Shown here one piece after another: positions 1-8,356 of a stretch of DNA of 64,000 nt. The notes below the pieces were generated by a model. That model saw only the letters and a list, made by a program, of their open reading frames with translations, was not told the DNA's origin and made no database searches. The stretch is from Streptomyces bungoensis (GTDB lineage: Bacteria > Actinomycetota > Actinomycetes > Streptomycetales > Streptomycetaceae), in the NCBI RefSeq assembly GCF_001514215.1, contig NZ_KQ948858.1, positions 24,648 through 88,647 on the forward strand. The letters run 5' to 3'. The translations under genes were made by a program, and so were the position numbers. Each line of letters starts with the position of its first letter. Position 1 is the stretch's first letter.

Positions 1-578
1 TGGCGCACGGCTGCACGGACACGCTGACCGCGGCCCTGGCCGCCCTGCCCGCGGGTGTCGACCGGGTGCAAGTCGACGTGGCGGGGGTGTCGTTCATGGA
101 CACGGCCGGCCTGGAGATCCTGGACATGCTCGGCCGGTACGGCCGGCTGCACGGCGTACCGGTGTCGGTCACGGGCTGGCAGGGCCAGCCGCGCCGGATC
201 CTGGAACTCAAGGGGCTGGACACCACCGACCCGATGCGCACCGCGCTGCCCGGCTCCCCCGCGCGGACCGGCTCCGCGGTCGCCGCCGAGCGCGCGGAGC
301 AACTCCACGCGCTGCGTGTGGAGATCGGGCAGCTGCGGCACGCCATCGACTCCCGCCCCGTGATCGACCAGGCACGCGGCATCCTGATGGCCAGGCACGG
401 CTGCACACCGGACCAGGCGTGGCACATCCTGCGGGAGGCCTCCCAGCGGTCGAACACCAAGCCGCGCGAGGTGGCGGCCGCGGTCACCGCGAGCGCGGCG
501 CCCCACGGGCCGCCCCCGTCCGAGGGGTTGCGGACGGCGCTGCGCGCGGCGGTGGCCCGGGCGCTCCCCGACCGGTGA
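1..578 (+). CDS. STAS-ANTAR domain regulator, 5' end outside the window
   Basis: The reading frame is open from base 3, so the N-terminus lies upstream of the window. The first ~75 visible residues form a STAS (anti-sigma-antagonist-like) domain with the typical VSFMDTAGLEIL strand-helix motif. A linker leads to an ANTAR domain (from about LRVEIGQLRHAI through IDQARGILMARHGCTPDQAWHILREASQ). ANTAR domains bind paired hexaloop hairpins in nascent RNA and act as antiterminators, while STAS domains bind partner proteins, so the likely role is a signal-controlled RNA-binding regulator in the cytoplasm. STAS-ANTAR fusions are common in Streptomyces. I see no nearby two-hexaloop RNA target. The exact start and any upstream domain cannot be judged. 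Confidence 0.88.
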   Translation, partial: AHGCTDTLTAALAALPAGVDRVQVDVAGVSFMDTAGLEILDMLGRYGRLHGVPVSVTGWQGQPRRILELKGLDTTDPMRTALPGSPARTGSAVAAERAEQLHALRVEIGQLRHAIDSRPVIDQARGILMARHGCTPDQAWHILREASQRSNTKPREVAAAVTASAAPHGPPPSEGLRTALRAAVARALPDR

Positions 579-588
579 GGACGGGTGC

Positions 589-690
589 TCAGTACGGCAG
601 GACGCGCCCCGAGGGGGTCCGGCGGTCGATCTCCTGCTCGCGCGGGGCGGCCGGCCGACGGCTGACGCGTACCCGAATCCGACGGTCCAT
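589..690 (-). CDS. Candidate small basic protein (33 aa)
   Basis: A 33-codon frame starts with ATG at 690 and is preceded at good spacing by an AGGAGG-type ribosome binding site (complement of about 697-703). The product is Arg/Pro-rich (MDRRIRVRVSRRPAAP...) with no recognisable domain, membrane segment or Cys pair. It lies 10 bp from the end of the STAS-ANTAR gene on the opposite strand. The Shine-Dalgarno match is the main argument for it; the length is too short for coding statistics to help. It may be spurious. Confidence 0.35.
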   Translation of the reverse strand: MDRRIRVRVSRRPAAPREQEIDRRTPSGRVLPY

Positions 691-786
691 GACGCCCTCC
701 TCCTGCCGGCCCCGCCCGGTGGCGGCTTCCCGGTAGGAGGTCCGTGCCCCGCACAAGGCATGTCCAAGCCAAGGAGGGGACAAGTC

Positions 787-894
787 ATGACGTCGTCACA
801 GCTGTTGGCGAAACGGCTTGACGGACTCGCCCGATCTGTCCGGTCCGCTACCGCCCGGCCAGATGGGCGCCCAGCACGGGGTCGAGCCGGGTGA
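787..894 (+). CDS. Candidate small ORF with strong ribosome binding site (35 aa)
   Basis: ATG at 787 is preceded by AAGGAGGGG at 771-779, a near-ideal Streptomyces ribosome binding site. The predicted peptide begins MTSSQLLAKRLDGLARSVRS and overlaps the 3' end of the convergent kinase gene. A second short frame (GTG 744 to stop 819-821, 25 aa) also has AGGAGG in front of it (735-740) and overlaps this one in another frame. No homology is recognised. This may be a leader peptide or a decayed remnant, and expression is unproven. Confidence 0.25.
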   Translation: MTSSQLLAKRLDGLARSVRSATARPDGRPARGRAG

Positions 895-2071
895 TCCACT
901 CGGTCAGCCGGGCCGTCCGGCGGGCGTTCAGCTCGCAGTCGAACACGCTGCCGTCCCAGAGCCGGACCGTCACCGTCAGCCGGCTGCCCCGGGGGGTGCG
1001 CACCACTCCGGCGATCTCGGCCCACTCGAAGTCCGCCGCGGCGCCGCCGACTTCGAGGATGATCCCGGTCGCGTTCACGACGACGCGGGCGTCCCGGTCC
1101 GTGAGCACCACCTCGGGCGGGCCCAGGGGGACGGGCGGGCCGAACCCGTACGGGCTCCCCGGCGGGGTCGCGGGAAACGGCGGCTGCCCGTACGCCGGAG
1201 GGGCCGGCGCGAAGGGCTGCGGGACGGGCGGGGCGTACGGGGAGGGCACCGGGGGGACGGCGACGGTCGCGGGGTGCGTCGCCGGGCCCGGCTCCCGGGA
1301 CTCGCCCATGACCATGTCCAGCAGCCGGGTGGGCGTCGGCCGGGCCGCCGGGTCCTTGGCCAGGCAAGCCGCCACCAGGTCCGTCAGCCCGGCGGGCACG
1401 GCGGCCAGGTCGGGCGTCTCGTGGACGGAGCGGTACATCAGCCCCATGGGCGTGCCCTCGCCCCAGGCGCTGCCGCCGGCCGCGGCGACCAGGACGGCAC
1501 CGAGGGCGAACACGTCGGCGGCGCCGGTCACGTCGTGGCCGAGGGCCTGCTCGGGGGCGAGGAAGCCGGGGGTGCCGAAGGCGGTGCCGGTGGCGGTGAA
1601 GCGGGTGGACTCCACGGCCCGGGCGATCCCGAAGTCGAGCACCCGGGGGCCGTCCTCGGCCATGATGATGTTGCCGGGCTTGAGGTCGCGGTGCACCAGG
1701 CCGCGGGCGTGGATGGACTCCAGCGCCTCGGCGAGGGCGGCGGCCAGCGCCCGCAGCCGCGGCTCGTCCATCGGGCCCTCGGCGGCGAGCCGGGCCGCGA
1801 GGGTCGGGCCGGGGATGTAGGCGGTCGCCAGCCACGGCGGGTCGCCGTCGACGTCGGCGTCGACCACGGAGGCGGTGTGGAACCCGCCGACCGTGCGGGC
1901 CGCCTCGACCTCGCTGCGGAACCGCTCCCGGAAGACCGGGTCCGCCGCCAGCTCCGGTTTGGCCACCTTCAGCGCGACCGCGCGGCCACCCCGTGTCCGG
2001 GCGAGGAACACGGTTCCCATCCCGCCCTCACCGAGCTTGCGCTCGACGAGGTACCCCCCTATCCGCTCCAT
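848..2071 (-). CDS. Soluble serine/threonine protein kinase (PknB/Hanks type)
   Basis: The 407-aa product has an N-terminal Hanks kinase domain: glycine loop GEGGMGTV (residues 14-21), catalytic Lys35, HRDLKPGN with Asp129, and DFG at 146-148, so it should be active. A proline-rich linker follows (~270-330), then a small C-terminal beta-rich domain. There is no transmembrane helix or PASTA repeat, so it is cytoplasmic, unlike PknB. I chose ATG 2071 because the kinase fold begins at once after it. No Shine-Dalgarno is visible, but CATACT lies 6 nt upstream (2078-2083 on the complement), which would suit a leaderless message. Substrates are unknown. Confidence 0.93.
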   Translation of the reverse strand: MERIGGYLVERKLGEGGMGTVFLARTRGGRAVALKVAKPELAADPVFRERFRSEVEAARTVGGFHTASVVDADVDGDPPWLATAYIPGPTLAARLAAEGPMDEPRLRALAAALAEALESIHARGLVHRDLKPGNIIMAEDGPRVLDFGIARAVESTRFTATGTAFGTPGFLAPEQALGHDVTGAADVFALGAVLVAAAGGSAWGEGTPMGLMYRSVHETPDLAAVPAGLTDLVAACLAKDPAARPTPTRLLDMVMGESREPGPATHPATVAVPPVPSPYAPPVPQPFAPAPPAYGQPPFPATPPGSPYGFGPPVPLGPPEVVLTDRDARVVVNATGIILEVGGAAADFEWAEIAGVVRTPRGSRLTVTVRLWDGSVFDCELNARRTARLTEWITRLDPVLGAHLAGR

Positions 2072-2410
2072 GCGCACAGTATGGCGGCAGCTCCCCAGCG
2101 TGGCGCCCCCGAGGTGTCTCCCGGCGCGATCTTCGGCGGTGCCCGGGACAGGAGCCCGGCGAGCGGGGTGCCGCCGTGATCCACGCCGGCCGTGCCCCGG
2201 CCGGTCGCGGAGGCAGCCGGCGGAGCCGTGCGCGCCGGGCGGCCCCGCGGTCATCGGGCGACCGCGCCGGTACCGCCCCGCGTGGAGCGGTCAGCAGGCC
2301 CAGCGGCCTCTCCCCGTACGACCGGTGCCCCGCAGGACGTGACCGTCCGCTCGTCGCGTCGGCAGGGCACCGCCTCGACGGACGGGGCGCTCTCGCGGCG
2401 GTCGCCGTCG
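2072..2410. other. Gene-free spacer between the HAD gene and the kinase
   Basis: This 339-bp stretch separates two minus-strand genes. It holds the putative kinase promoter next to 2071. Several frames are open here in both directions, but they lack ribosome binding sites and look like GC-rich artefacts. I see no convincing hairpin, RNA gene or repeat. Confidence 0.6.
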
Positions 2411-3115
2411 TCAGGCGTGTGCGTCCCGCTGCCGCACTTCCCGGTCCTCCACCAGTGCCCGCAGCAGCGCCGGGCTCGCCTCGACGAGGCTGCTCACCAC
2501 GGCCCGCCCGCGCGCCGGGGGTATCGGCACGGCCGAGGGCACGGCCAGCACCGGACATCCCGCGGCTTCGGCGGAGGTGACACCGGTGGGTGTGTCCTCC
2601 ACGGCGACGCAGGCGTGGGGCTCTGCGCCGAGTCGCCGCGCGGCGGTGAGGTACGGGTCGGGCGCGGGTTTGGTGCGCGGTGTGTCGTCCGCCGTCACCG
2701 AGACGGCGAACCGGCCCGCGTCCAGGGTCCGGAGGACCAGGTCGGCCACGCTGCGCGGGGACGCGGTGACCAGGCCGACCGGCACGCCCTCGTCGGCGAG
2801 CGCATCGAGCAGGGTGAGCGCGCCGGGCAGGGGACGCACGTGCGCGGAGACGAGTGCGGCGAAACACGTCTCCAGGGCGGCGCGCAGTTCACCGGCCGGG
2901 CGCGCGCCGCCGGTGACCCGGTGCAGGTACGCCGCGGTGTGCTGGGCCGCCTGGCCCAGCACCTCGGGCAGGTCTGCGTCCGTGAGCTGGTAGGTGATCG
3001 GACTGGCCACCTCCTGGACCGCCTGCCACCACAGTTCCTCGGTGTCCACGAGGGTGCCGTCCATGTCGAAGAGGACGGCCTGCAGCGGGTGGTTGTGGGG
3101 GGTGTCGGATGGCAA
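2411..3115 (-). CDS. HAD-superfamily hydrolase (beta-phosphoglucomutase-like phosphatase)
   Basis: The 234-aa product carries HAD motif I FDMDGTLVD (nucleophile Asp17, acid/base Asp19), a helical cap domain, motif II in VGLVTASPRS, the motif III Lys in RTKPAPDPY, and motif IV VAVEDTPTG with the acidic metal ligands. It is a Mg-dependent phosphatase or phosphomutase. A TTG start at 3115 is chosen because AAAGGGA precedes it at good spacing. It lies 40 bp downstream of the ABC ATPase gene on the same strand and probably belongs to that operon, so it may dephosphorylate the imported compound. It lacks the FDWAGT-like motif of phosphonoacetaldehyde hydrolase PhnX. Confidence 0.88.
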   Translation of the reverse strand: MPSDTPHNHPLQAVLFDMDGTLVDTEELWWQAVQEVASPITYQLTDADLPEVLGQAAQHTAAYLHRVTGGARPAGELRAALETCFAALVSAHVRPLPGALTLLDALADEGVPVGLVTASPRSVADLVLRTLDAGRFAVSVTADDTPRTKPAPDPYLTAARRLGAEPHACVAVEDTPTGVTSAEAAGCPVLAVPSAVPIPPARGRAVVSSLVEASPALLRALVEDREVRQRDAHA

Positions 3116-3155
3116 GGAGTTCCCTTTCGGGCGCGTGGTGGTCGGACGGGAGGGG

Positions 3156-4265
3156 TCAGGCTGCGCGGGGGGCGACGAGGACCGGGCGGTCGGGCAGGTC
3201 GACGGCCACGGCCGAGCCGGGCGGGAGAGCGGCGGCGGACTCGGTGGGCAGGTCGGCTTTGACGGGGGTACCGCCGGGCAGCGTCACGGTCACGCGGGTG
3301 ACGGCGCCGAGGAAGGCGGTGGCGACGACCCGGGCCCGGCCGGCCGGGTCGTGGCTGAGCCGGACCGCCTCGGGCCGCACGAGCACGTCGACCTCGCCTC
3401 CCGCCACCGCGGGCGCCTCGCCGTCGACGGGAAGCCGGCGGCCGAGCACCTCGACGGTTCCGCCGTCGACGACGCGGCCGGGGATGCGGCTCATGGTTCC
3501 GACGAACTCGGCGACGAACGCGGTGGCGGGGCGGGCGTACAGCTCGGCGGGCGTCGCGCACTGCTCCAGCCGGCCCCCACGCATCACCGCGACCCGGTCG
3601 GCCATGGACAGCGCCTCTTCCTGGTCGTGCGTCACGAAGAGCGTGGTGATGCCCAGTTCCTGTTGCAACCGCCGGATCTCCTCACGGAGGGTGAGCCGCA
3701 CCTTGGCGTCCAGCGCCGACAGCGGCTCGTCCAGCAGCAGCACCCGCGGTCGCAGCGCGAGGGCCCTGGCGAGGGCGATGCGCTGCTGCTGGCCGCCGGA
3801 GAGCTGGTGCGGGTAGCGGCTGCCGTGGTCGGGCAGGCCGACGAGTTCCAGCAGTTCGGCGGCGCGGGCGCGTCGTTCGGCCGCGCCCACCTTGCGCATC
3901 CGCAGTCCGAACGCCACGTTGTCGAGGGCGTTCAGGTGCGGGAAGAGGCTGTAGGACTGGAAGACCATGCCGGTGTCGCGACGGTGCGCCGGGACCCCGG
4001 TGACGTCCTCGCCGTCGACGAGGACCAGGCCGGAGTCGGGGTGCTCGAAGCCGGCCAGCATCCGCAGCGCGGTGGTCTTGCCGCAGCCGGACGGGCCCAG
4101 GAGGGCGAGGAGTTCCCCCGGGCGCACGGTGAGATCGAGCCCGTCGAGGGCGACGGTGGCGCCGAAGGCACGGCGCAGGGCGCGGAATTCGACGGTGGCT
4201 CCGGCCGCTCGCGTGCGGTGGCCGTCCCCGCCCGCCAGCGGGACGGCGAGGGTGGTGTCGGTCAT
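3156..4265 (-). CDS. ABC importer ATP-binding protein (PhnT/PotA/FbpC-like)
   Basis: The 369-aa protein has Walker A GPSGCGKT, the Q-loop VFQSYSLFP, signature LSGGQQQR, Walker B VLLLDEPLSALD and the H-loop THDQ, followed by a C-terminal TOBE-like regulatory domain (from ~245). This build is typical of ATPases of iron(III), polyamine and 2-aminoethylphosphonate importers. ATG 4265 is preferred over the upstream in-frame GTG 4277 because AAGGAG directly abuts that GTG and is better placed for the ATG. It is the third transporter gene of the operon. The substrate cannot be read from this subunit. Confidence 0.93.
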   Translation of the reverse strand: MTDTTLAVPLAGGDGHRTRAAGATVEFRALRRAFGATVALDGLDLTVRPGELLALLGPSGCGKTTALRMLAGFEHPDSGLVLVDGEDVTGVPAHRRDTGMVFQSYSLFPHLNALDNVAFGLRMRKVGAAERRARAAELLELVGLPDHGSRYPHQLSGGQQQRIALARALALRPRVLLLDEPLSALDAKVRLTLREEIRRLQQELGITTLFVTHDQEEALSMADRVAVMRGGRLEQCATPAELYARPATAFVAEFVGTMSRIPGRVVDGGTVEVLGRRLPVDGEAPAVAGGEVDVLVRPEAVRLSHDPAGRARVVATAFLGAVTRVTVTLPGGTPVKADLPTESAAALPPGSAVAVDLPDRPVLVAPRAA

Positions 4266-4273
4266 GGGGTCGG

Positions 4274-5137
4274 TCACTCCTTACGACGGGGTGCGGCGCG
4301 GCGCGAGGTCCCGCCGCCGAACGAGGTGAGCGCCAGCAGCAGCGCCCAGGTGATCAGCAGGCTGAGTACGGACACCGCGACGGACAGCTGTGCCTGCGAT
4401 CCGCTGACGTTCACGACCCACACGGCGAAAGGCTGGAAGCCCAGGAGCTGGGCGACGGTGAACTCACCGAGCACCAGCGCCAGGGTGAGGAACGAGGCGT
4501 TCAGGAGCGCGCCGCGCAGGTTGGGCAGCACCGCGTGCACCAGGGCGCGTGGCCAGCTCGTACCGCAGCTGCGGGCGGCCTCGGTCAGGGTGCGGACGTC
4601 CACGGCCCGCAGGCCGGCGTCGAGTGCCCGGTACACGAACGGAAGCGCCATCACGGTGTACGCCAGGACCAGCACGACGGGGAACGCCGGGTTCTGGATC
4701 GCCACGAGCGTCTGGAAGAACGGGGTCGCGGCCAGGTGCTCGGGCCCCCACCTCAGCACCGTGCCGATCCCGGCCACCAGGGCGATCGGCGGCACCACGA
4801 GCGGCAGCGAGCAGACGATGTCCACCACCGGCCGCAGCCGGGGCGCGCCCAACCGCAGGGCGACCACGGCCGGGACCATCAGCAGCAGCACCACCGCGAT
4901 GGTCGCGAGGGCCAGCTCCAGCGAGAGCAGCAGGCTGGAGGTGAAGCCGTCGGCGCGGAAGATCTGCCCGTAGGCGTCCAGGGAGAGCCCCTTGCCGGGC
5001 ACGTCGACCGTGAACACCACGGAGGCGGCCAGGGGCACCAGGAAGTAAGCGGCGGCACACGCGAGGACGGCACCGCGCCACAGCCGGGGGCGGCGGGCGG
5101 ACACTCCGCGCGGGAGCAGGGTCGTCAGTCGAGCCAT
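4274..5137 (-). CDS. ABC importer permease, second subunit
   Basis: The 287-aa membrane protein has about six predicted helices and the binding-protein-dependent permease EAA-type loop (EAARSCGTSWPRALVHAVLPNL), where the ATPase docks. Its start overlaps the end of the first permease gene by 13 bp, and its stop lies 8 bp before the ATPase start, indicating translational coupling. Family knowledge: two such permeases form the heterodimeric channel of phosphonate- and iron-type importers. Confidence 0.92.
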   Translation of the reverse strand: MARLTTLLPRGVSARRPRLWRGAVLACAAAYFLVPLAASVVFTVDVPGKGLSLDAYGQIFRADGFTSSLLLSLELALATIAVVLLLMVPAVVALRLGAPRLRPVVDIVCSLPLVVPPIALVAGIGTVLRWGPEHLAATPFFQTLVAIQNPAFPVVLVLAYTVMALPFVYRALDAGLRAVDVRTLTEAARSCGTSWPRALVHAVLPNLRGALLNASFLTLALVLGEFTVAQLLGFQPFAVWVVNVSGSQAQLSVAVSVLSLLITWALLLALTSFGGGTSRRAAPRRKE

Positions 5138-6027
5138 CGTGCGCTCCGTCGTTGCAGGGGCAGGTACACGGCCATCACCAGGCAGGCGACCGCGACCATG
5201 TCCAGGCTCAGGGCCAGAGCCACGTTCTCCTGTCCGAGCAGCACGTTGCCGGAGATGGCGTCGGCGATCTGGAGGGTGACGAGCGGAACCGAGCTGCCGA
5301 CCATGGCAGCGGCGGTGGCGTACGCGGCGAAGGCGCTGCCGAAGAGCAGGACGAGGCCGCCGAGCAGGGAGGGCGCCAGCACCGGCAGGGCGACGTGCCG
5401 CCAGTACTGGGCGCCGGTCGCGCCGTTGTTCTGCGCCGCCTCGCGCCACTGGGACCGCAGTCCGTCGAGCGCGGGGGTCACGGTGAGCACCATGAGGGGA
5501 ATGAGGAAGTAGAGATAGGTCAGGGTCAGGCCCCAGAAGCTGTACAGGTCCCACCCGTGGCGAGCCAGGCCCAGCTGGCGGGTGAGCACGCCGGAGTTGC
5601 CGAGGGTGGCCACGAACGCGAAGGCCAGGGGAACCCCGCCGAAGTTGGCGAGCACTCCGGAGGCCGTGAGCACGGCTTCCCGCAGGGCCCGGAATCGGGA
5701 GGTCACCACGGCCTGGGCGAGGAGCAGGCCGAGCACGGCGGCGATCCCCGCGGAGACGGCGGAGAGCTTGACGCTGCCGAGCAGGGCGGTGAGGTAGGCG
5801 CCGTGCAGGGAGGCGGCGAAGTTGGCCGTGGTGTACGAGGTGGCTCCGGTGGCCGGGTCCCTGGCGGTGAAGGCGCCGCCCAGCATGGCGAGGGCGGGGG
5901 CCCCGAAGCTCAGTGCCACGAAGGCGAGCAGCGGGGCCACAGCGATCCACCCGGCCGAGCGGTGACGCCGGACGGGGACGGCGGCCGCGGCGGCAGGGCC
6001 GGTCAGCGTGGTCGTGGAGGACGTCAC
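5125..6027 (-). CDS. ABC importer permease, first subunit
   Basis: This 300-aa inner-membrane permease starts with GTG at 6027, overlapping the stop of the binding-protein gene (GTGA). After a short cytoplasmic tail (VTSSTTTLTG...) the first helix is WIAVAPLLAFVALSFGAPAL; about six helices follow, with an EAA-like loop (WREAAQNNGATGAQYWRHVALPVL). It pairs with the next permease to form the transport channel. Confidence 0.92.
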   Translation of the reverse strand: MTSSTTTLTGPAAAAAVPVRRHRSAGWIAVAPLLAFVALSFGAPALAMLGGAFTARDPATGATSYTTANFAASLHGAYLTALLGSVKLSAVSAGIAAVLGLLLAQAVVTSRFRALREAVLTASGVLANFGGVPLAFAFVATLGNSGVLTRQLGLARHGWDLYSFWGLTLTYLYFLIPLMVLTVTPALDGLRSQWREAAQNNGATGAQYWRHVALPVLAPSLLGGLVLLFGSAFAAYATAAAMVGSSVPLVTLQIADAISGNVLLGQENVALALSLDMVAVACLVMAVYLPLQRRSARWLD

Positions 6028-7178
6028 CCGGAGACGGCCTTCCCCCAGGCCTGCCCCAGGACCTGCTTGGCCTTGGCCTGCTGCGCCTCGGTCGGGAACC
6101 GCGGCGTGCCGGCGACCTTCGGCAGCTTGGCCGCGGCGGCCTGGTCCAGGGTGCCGTTCCGCTCCATGGCGGCCATCAGCGCGGGGCGGGCGGAACCCTT
6201 GAGCCAGAGGTTCTGGCCCTCGGTGCTGTAGAGGTACTCCTCCCACAGGCGGGCCGCGGCGGGGTGCGGGGCATCCTTGTTGACGGCCTGCGAGTAGTAC
6301 TGGGAGAACCGGCCGTCCTCGGGGACGGCGACCTTCCAGTCCACCCCCTTGCTCTTGAACTCCTCGGCGTAGCCCGCGTTGAGGTAGTCCCAGTCGATGC
6401 TGATCGGGGTCTCGCCCTGCTCGACCGTGGCCGGGGTGGACTCCACCGGGGTGTAGTTGCCGTTCTTCTTCAGCTTGGCGAAGAAGTCCAGGCCGGGCCG
6501 GATGTCGTCGAACGAACCGCCGTTGGCCAGGGCCGCCGCGTACACACCGCCGAAGGCCGAGCCCGACTTGGTGGGGTTGCCGTTGAGCGCGACCCGGCCC
6601 TTGTACTCCGGCCTCAGCAGCTCGGCGAAGGTCGTGGGGCACTTCTTGACGCGCCTGGCGTCGCAGCCGATGGAGATGTAGCCGCCGTAGTCGTTGTACC
6701 AGCGGGCCTGGGCGTCCTTCTGCTGCGCGGGAAGCTCGTCGAACGAGGCGACCTTGTAGGGGGCCAGCAGGCCCTGCTGGGCGGCGCTCAGCGCGAAGGA
6801 GCTGCCGAGGTCGACGACGTCCGGGGCGCGGTCCTGGCCCTTGCGGGAGGTGATCGCGCTGATCTCGTCCTGGCTGCTGCCGTCGGGGTTCTCGACCTTC
6901 ACCTTGATGCCGTACTTCTTGGTGAAGCCGTCGATCAGGGCGCCGTAGTTGGCCCAGTCCCGGGGGAGGGCGATCGCGTTGAGCCCGCCCTCCTTCTTGG
7001 CGGCGGCGATCAGGGCGGCCATGCCGCCGAAGTCCCGGGCCGAGGTGGCGGTGGCCGCTTTCGCGGCTCCTGGGCCGCCGGTCTGAGCGGTGGGGGCGGC
7101 GCCGCAGGCGCCGAGGGTGAGCGCCGCGGCGGCGAGGCCGGCGGCGAGGACTGCTGTTCTCGGAAGGGACACGGTCAC
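6024..7178 (-). CDS. Lipoprotein substrate-binding protein of the ABC importer
   Basis: The 384-aa product begins with a lipoprotein signal peptide (TAVLAAGLAAAALTLGAC, lipobox LGAC), so it is anchored outside the membrane by its diacylated Cys. The rest fits the iron/polyamine/phosphonate class of extracellular solute-binding proteins. GTG 7178 is chosen over ATG 7193 because AGGAGA lies 5-6 nt before it. It is the first gene of a four-gene transporter operon plus the HAD gene, transcribed away from the GntR regulator. The substrate is inferred only loosely as a small anionic compound. Confidence 0.9.
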   Translation of the reverse strand: MTVSLPRTAVLAAGLAAAALTLGACGAAPTAQTGGPGAAKAATATSARDFGGMAALIAAAKKEGGLNAIALPRDWANYGALIDGFTKKYGIKVKVENPDGSSQDEISAITSRKGQDRAPDVVDLGSSFALSAAQQGLLAPYKVASFDELPAQQKDAQARWYNDYGGYISIGCDARRVKKCPTTFAELLRPEYKGRVALNGNPTKSGSAFGGVYAAALANGGSFDDIRPGLDFFAKLKKNGNYTPVESTPATVEQGETPISIDWDYLNAGYAEEFKSKGVDWKVAVPEDGRFSQYYSQAVNKDAPHPAAARLWEEYLYSTEGQNLWLKGSARPALMAAMERNGTLDQAAAAKLPKVAGTPRFPTEAQQAKAKQVLGQAWGKAVSG

Positions 7179-7221
7179 AACGTCTCCTGACATGAACCAG
7201 TGGCGAGCGAGGGGATCGGCA

Positions 7222-7237
7222 ACTTGTCTGAACAAGT
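7222..7237. promoter_or_regulatory. Candidate GntR/HutC-family operator
   Basis: ACTTGT-ctga-ACAAGT is a perfect 6-bp inverted repeat with a 4-bp centre, 44 bp upstream of the binding-protein start and in the divergent region with the GntR gene. Operators of HutC/FarR-type regulators have the form CTTGTN4ACAAG. A further TGAACAAGG half site lies at 7431-7439, just before the regulator start. The link to this regulator is inference. Confidence 0.55.
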
Positions 7238-7453
7238 CGACCTCAGTAGGCCCGGCTTCCGTGTCGTGAATATGAACGCCGGCGAAATCACGCAGTGCTA
7301 TCCAGGAACACGTAGCCCGCTGTGAGCAGGGGCACAACGCGTCAGAGGGCAGGGACAACCGCTTTGGCGGCAGTCGGCAGCACGGTCGCCTACGCTGACA
7401 ACCCTGCGCGCAGTGTGCGCAGTTCTCCGTTGAACAAGGACAAGGGGGGGGCC

Positions 7454-8206
7454 GTGGCGGCACGGCACGAGGAGATAGCCGAGGAACTCCGGCAGGCCAT
7501 CGACCACGAGCAGTACACGGTCGGGGCTCGACTGCCCTCGGAGGCGGAGCTCGCCGCCCGGTACGGCGTCTCCCGCGGCACCGTACGACAGGCGGTCGCC
7601 GCGCTGACGGCAGAGGGCCTCATCGGCTCGCGGCAGGGCGCCCGGCGCGTGGTCCTGGCGAGCAGGCGCAGTCAGAGCTTCGCCGAACTGCGCAGCTTCG
7701 CCCAGTGGGCGCGCGGGATGGGCCGCACCGCATCGGGCACGGTGATCTCCTCCGAGCGCCGCAGGGCGACTGCGGAGGACACGGTGCGGCTGCATCTGCC
7801 GGACGGTGCGGAGGTGTTGTACGTACTGCGCGTACGCGGCCTGGACGGGGAGCGCGTACTGCTGGAGCGCACGGTCTACGCCGACTGGATCGCCCCGGCC
7901 GTCGAGCGCATCGAGCCGGACTGCGCGTCGGTCACCCAGCGACTGTACGAGGACACCGGGCTGGTCTTCAGCTACGGCGAGCACCTGATCGACGCGGTGG
8001 CGGCGGGCACCCGCGACGCCGAACTGCTCGGCCTGCGCCGCGGCAGCCCTCTGCTGCGGGTACGCCGGGTCACCACGACGCGCACCGGCCGTCCCGTCGA
8101 GTGGTCCGACGACCGCTACCGCCCGGGTTCGGTGAGCTTCTCCGTCCACAACTCGATCGGTGCCAACCCCCTCGTACGGCGGCCGGCGGAGCCCGGGACC
8201 GGCTGA
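7454..8206 (+). CDS. GntR family regulator, HutC subfamily (UTRA domain)
   Basis: The 250-aa product starts at GTG 7454, with AAGGGGGGG directly upstream; the frame stays open further upstream, but the winged helix begins only here (ARHEEIAEELRQAI). The HTH is SEAELAARYGVSRGTVRQAVAALTAEGLI. Residues ~75-240 form a UTRA effector domain that ends with the usual DRYRPGSVSF motif. HutC-type regulators are repressors released by a small ligand. It diverges from the ABC importer operon and is followed by the phosphodiesterase gene, so it probably controls both. Confidence 0.92.
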   Translation: MAARHEEIAEELRQAIDHEQYTVGARLPSEAELAARYGVSRGTVRQAVAALTAEGLIGSRQGARRVVLASRRSQSFAELRSFAQWARGMGRTASGTVISSERRRATAEDTVRLHLPDGAEVLYVLRVRGLDGERVLLERTVYADWIAPAVERIEPDCASVTQRLYEDTGLVFSYGEHLIDAVAAGTRDAELLGLRRGSPLLRVRRVTTTRTGRPVEWSDDRYRPGSVSFSVHNSIGANPLVRRPAEPGTG

Positions 8207-8356
8207 GCGGCAGGCGACCGCCCCGCCGCGACACCGGGGGCCCGCTCTGCGAGACGACACCCGCCCGACACCTCGGCTTCTCCCCGATGCCCCCGCCCGG
8301 TACCCGGCCCCGGCATCGTGAGGCCCAGCAAGCATCGCCGAAAGGAAACGCCGACC

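Noticed and set aside
818..2179. Long plus-strand open frames opposite the kinase, and similar long frames opposite the importer (2994-4973), exporter (10363-13584) and other genes
   Set aside because: They are GC-rich shadows with low-complexity Gly/Arg/Ala translations, no ribosome binding site and no domain, while the opposite strand encodes clear protein families.
4265..4277. GTG 4277 as start of the importer ATPase
   Set aside because: The AAGGAG sequence directly abuts it, leaving no spacer; ATG 4265 is better placed.
3156..7178. Naming the importer phnSTUV (2-aminoethylphosphonate)
   Set aside because: The subunits fit this class but equally iron or polyamine importers, and no PhnW, PhnX or C-P lyase gene is present.
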